A DNA stretch of 5,840 nucleotides, from the NCBI GenBank assembly GCA_020849155.1, contig JADLGU010000213.1, positions 1-5,840 of the forward strand, written 5' to 3'. Shown one piece after another: positions 4,890 to 5,840 of the stretch. How positions within the stretch are numbered: the first letter of the stretch is position 1; each line of letters starts with the position of its first letter. The notes beneath the pieces are model-generated. The model saw only the letters and a program-made list of their open reading frames with translations. It was not told the origin of the DNA and ran no database searches. This DNA comes from Rhodocyclaceae bacterium. Its GTDB lineage: Bacteria; Pseudomonadota; Gammaproteobacteria; Burkholderiales; Rhodocyclaceae. A program made the position numbers and the translations under genes.

Positions 4890-5840
4890 ATGTCGGCGAT
4901 CTTCAGCGGCAGCTTTCGCGCGTCGTCGAGCACGGCGTAGCGCGCCGGGCCGTAGAGGCGCGGCAGGTAGTCGGCGCCGTGGCGGTCGATGGTGACGCAG
5001 TAGCTCCTCACCCCGCGTTCATGCGCCTCCTGCAGGGCGCGGCGGGTGTCCTCGATGCCGTAGTGGCCGCGATACTCGTCGCCGAAATCGTCGGGCCTGC
5101 CGTCCGACAGGGTGACCAGCAGCTTGTGCCGCGCCGGCTGCGCCTCAAGAAGGCGGGTGAGGTGGCGGACGGCCACGCCCATCCGCGTGTAGTCCTTCGC
5201 CGCGACGGCGGCGATGCGCCCGCGCACCGCCGCATCGTAGCGCTCGTCGAAGCGCTTCACCGGATAGATGTCGCAGCGGGTGCGCGTCCAGCCGGAAAAG
5301 CCGTAGATGGCGTAGGCGTCGCCGAGCCGCTCCAGCGCCTCGCACAGCATCACCAGCGATTCGCGCTCGGCGTCGTTCACCCAGCCCTGGGTCGAGCCGC
5401 TCATGTCGACCATGAACATCGCCGCCAGCGAGCGTTCGCGGCGGACGCGGCGGACGTACAGCCGGCCGGGGGCTTCGGCCCCGGCGCGACGGTCGGCGGC
5501 GGCATCGACCAGCGCGTCGAGGTCGATCTCCTCGCCCTCGGGCTGGCGGCCGAGCAGGCGGTCCTCGCCGCGCAGCAGTTCGAAGCGGCGGCGGATGTCG
5601 CGGATCGCCGCCGTGTTGCGCAGACCGACTTTTGCCACGTAGCCGGGATCGCCGGGCGGCAGCTCAACCTCGAACAGGTGGCACCAGCCGCGGCGGTAGG
5701 CGCGGCGGCGGTAGTCCCACTCGTCGTAGCGGCGATGCGGTTCGCGGTGGCTGGTCAGGGCGTCCTCGCCGCCGCCTTCCCGTTCGGTGGGCTGCCAGGC
5801 GCCGGGGCCGGCCGGCACCAGGCATTCCGGCGGCAGCTCG
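4868..5840 (-). CDS. NorD/CbbO-family VWA-domain protein, C-terminal part
   Basis: This frame is open to the right edge; 323 residues up to the TGA at 4870-4868 are visible. A GTG at 5818 is internal, not a likely start, since the family runs to roughly 600-800 residues. Numbered from that codon, YDEWDYR (31-37) followed by WC (45-46) is the linker signature shared by NorD and CbbO proteins. The VWA domain covers about 128-316 and has a full metal-ion-dependent adhesion site: D138-x-S140-x-S142 in MVDMSGST, T211 in DYTRMG and D239 in LSDGRPDD. Family features GHYGIEDTR (251-259), CVTID (274-278) and the terminal ADIYRRL are also present. Such proteins work with a MoxR-class AAA+ ATPase (NorQ or CbbQ) to activate nitric oxide reductase or Rubisco, probably as cytoplasmic metal-insertion or remodelling chaperones. 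Which target applies cannot be told from this fragment; the partner ATPase would be expected beyond 5840. The 3' end overlaps the kinase gene by 22 bp in convergent orientation. Confidence 0.88.
   Translation of the reverse strand, partial: ELPPECLVPAGPGAWQPTEREGGGEDALTSHREPHRRYDEWDYRRRAYRRGWCHLFEVELPPGDPGYVAKVGLRNTAAIRDIRRRFELLRGEDRLLGRQPEGEEIDLDALVDAAADRRAGAEAPGRLYVRRVRRERSLAAMFMVDMSGSTQGWVNDAERESLVMLCEALERLGDAYAIYGFSGWTRTRCDIYPVKRFDERYDAAVRGRIAAVAAKDYTRMGVAVRHLTRLLEAQPARHKLLVTLSDGRPDDFGDEYRGHYGIEDTRRALQEAHERGVRSYCVTIDRHGADYLPRLYGPARYAVLDDARKLPLKIADIYRRLAS

Noticed and set aside
4880..4910. Short GCCG/CGGC repeats near the convergent gene ends as a bidirectional terminator
   Set aside because: Only four base pairs form, and there is no T-rich tract on either strand.
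5816..5818. GTG at 5818 as the start of the VWA protein
   Set aside because: The reading frame stays open to the window edge, no Shine-Dalgarno precedes it, and family members have several hundred more residues upstream.
1..5840. CRISPR arrays, tRNA or rRNA genes, insertion sequences and att sites
   Set aside because: No regularly spaced direct repeats, RNA-gene-like sequence, transposase frame or paired terminal repeats were seen on either strand.

Overview
The window is a high-GC stretch of chromosome, very probably from a betaproteobacterium of the Rhodocyclales type. This is inferred from strong codon GC bias (one sampled 60-base line of the kinase gene is about 80% GC), a close ThrH homologue, a HisKA_2-type membrane kinase and a NorD/CbbO-family VWA protein. 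No rRNA, tRNA, CRISPR array, transposase or phage gene was seen.

Layout from left to right. (1) 1-443, minus strand: the N-terminal part of a secreted, helix-rich protein of unknown function that runs off the left edge, with a clear ribosome binding site and a plausible promoter. (2) 548-1597, minus: a nucleotidyltransferase-fold protein resembling the GSU2403 / NTP_transf_8 family, of unknown role. It is less GC-rich than the genes to its right and is preceded by a 95-bp island of only about 25% GC. (3) 1693-2304, minus: thrH, a HAD-superfamily phosphoserine phosphatase / homoserine phosphotransferase. (4) 2415-4889, plus: a large membrane-bound sensor histidine kinase with a periplasmic sensor region, two PAS domains, HisKA_2 and a divergent ATPase domain. 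It is divergent from thrH across about 110 bp. (5) 4868-5840, minus: the C-terminal part of a VWA-domain protein of the NorD/CbbO group with a complete MIDAS. It converges on the kinase gene with a 22-bp overlap of coding ends and runs off the right edge.

The genes do not form one obvious pathway. thrH belongs to serine/threonine metabolism. The kinase has no response regulator in view. The VWA protein would normally work with a MoxR-type AAA+ ATPase (NorQ/CbbQ) that would lie beyond the right edge. I found no convincing new multi-gene system. The most unusual part is the nucleotidyltransferase-fold gene with its AT-rich leader: the best promoter places the transcription start on the GTG start codon (a leaderless mRNA), and a dyad covers the -35 region. 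Second is the kinase, which combines a cysteine-containing insert with an altered G1 box.
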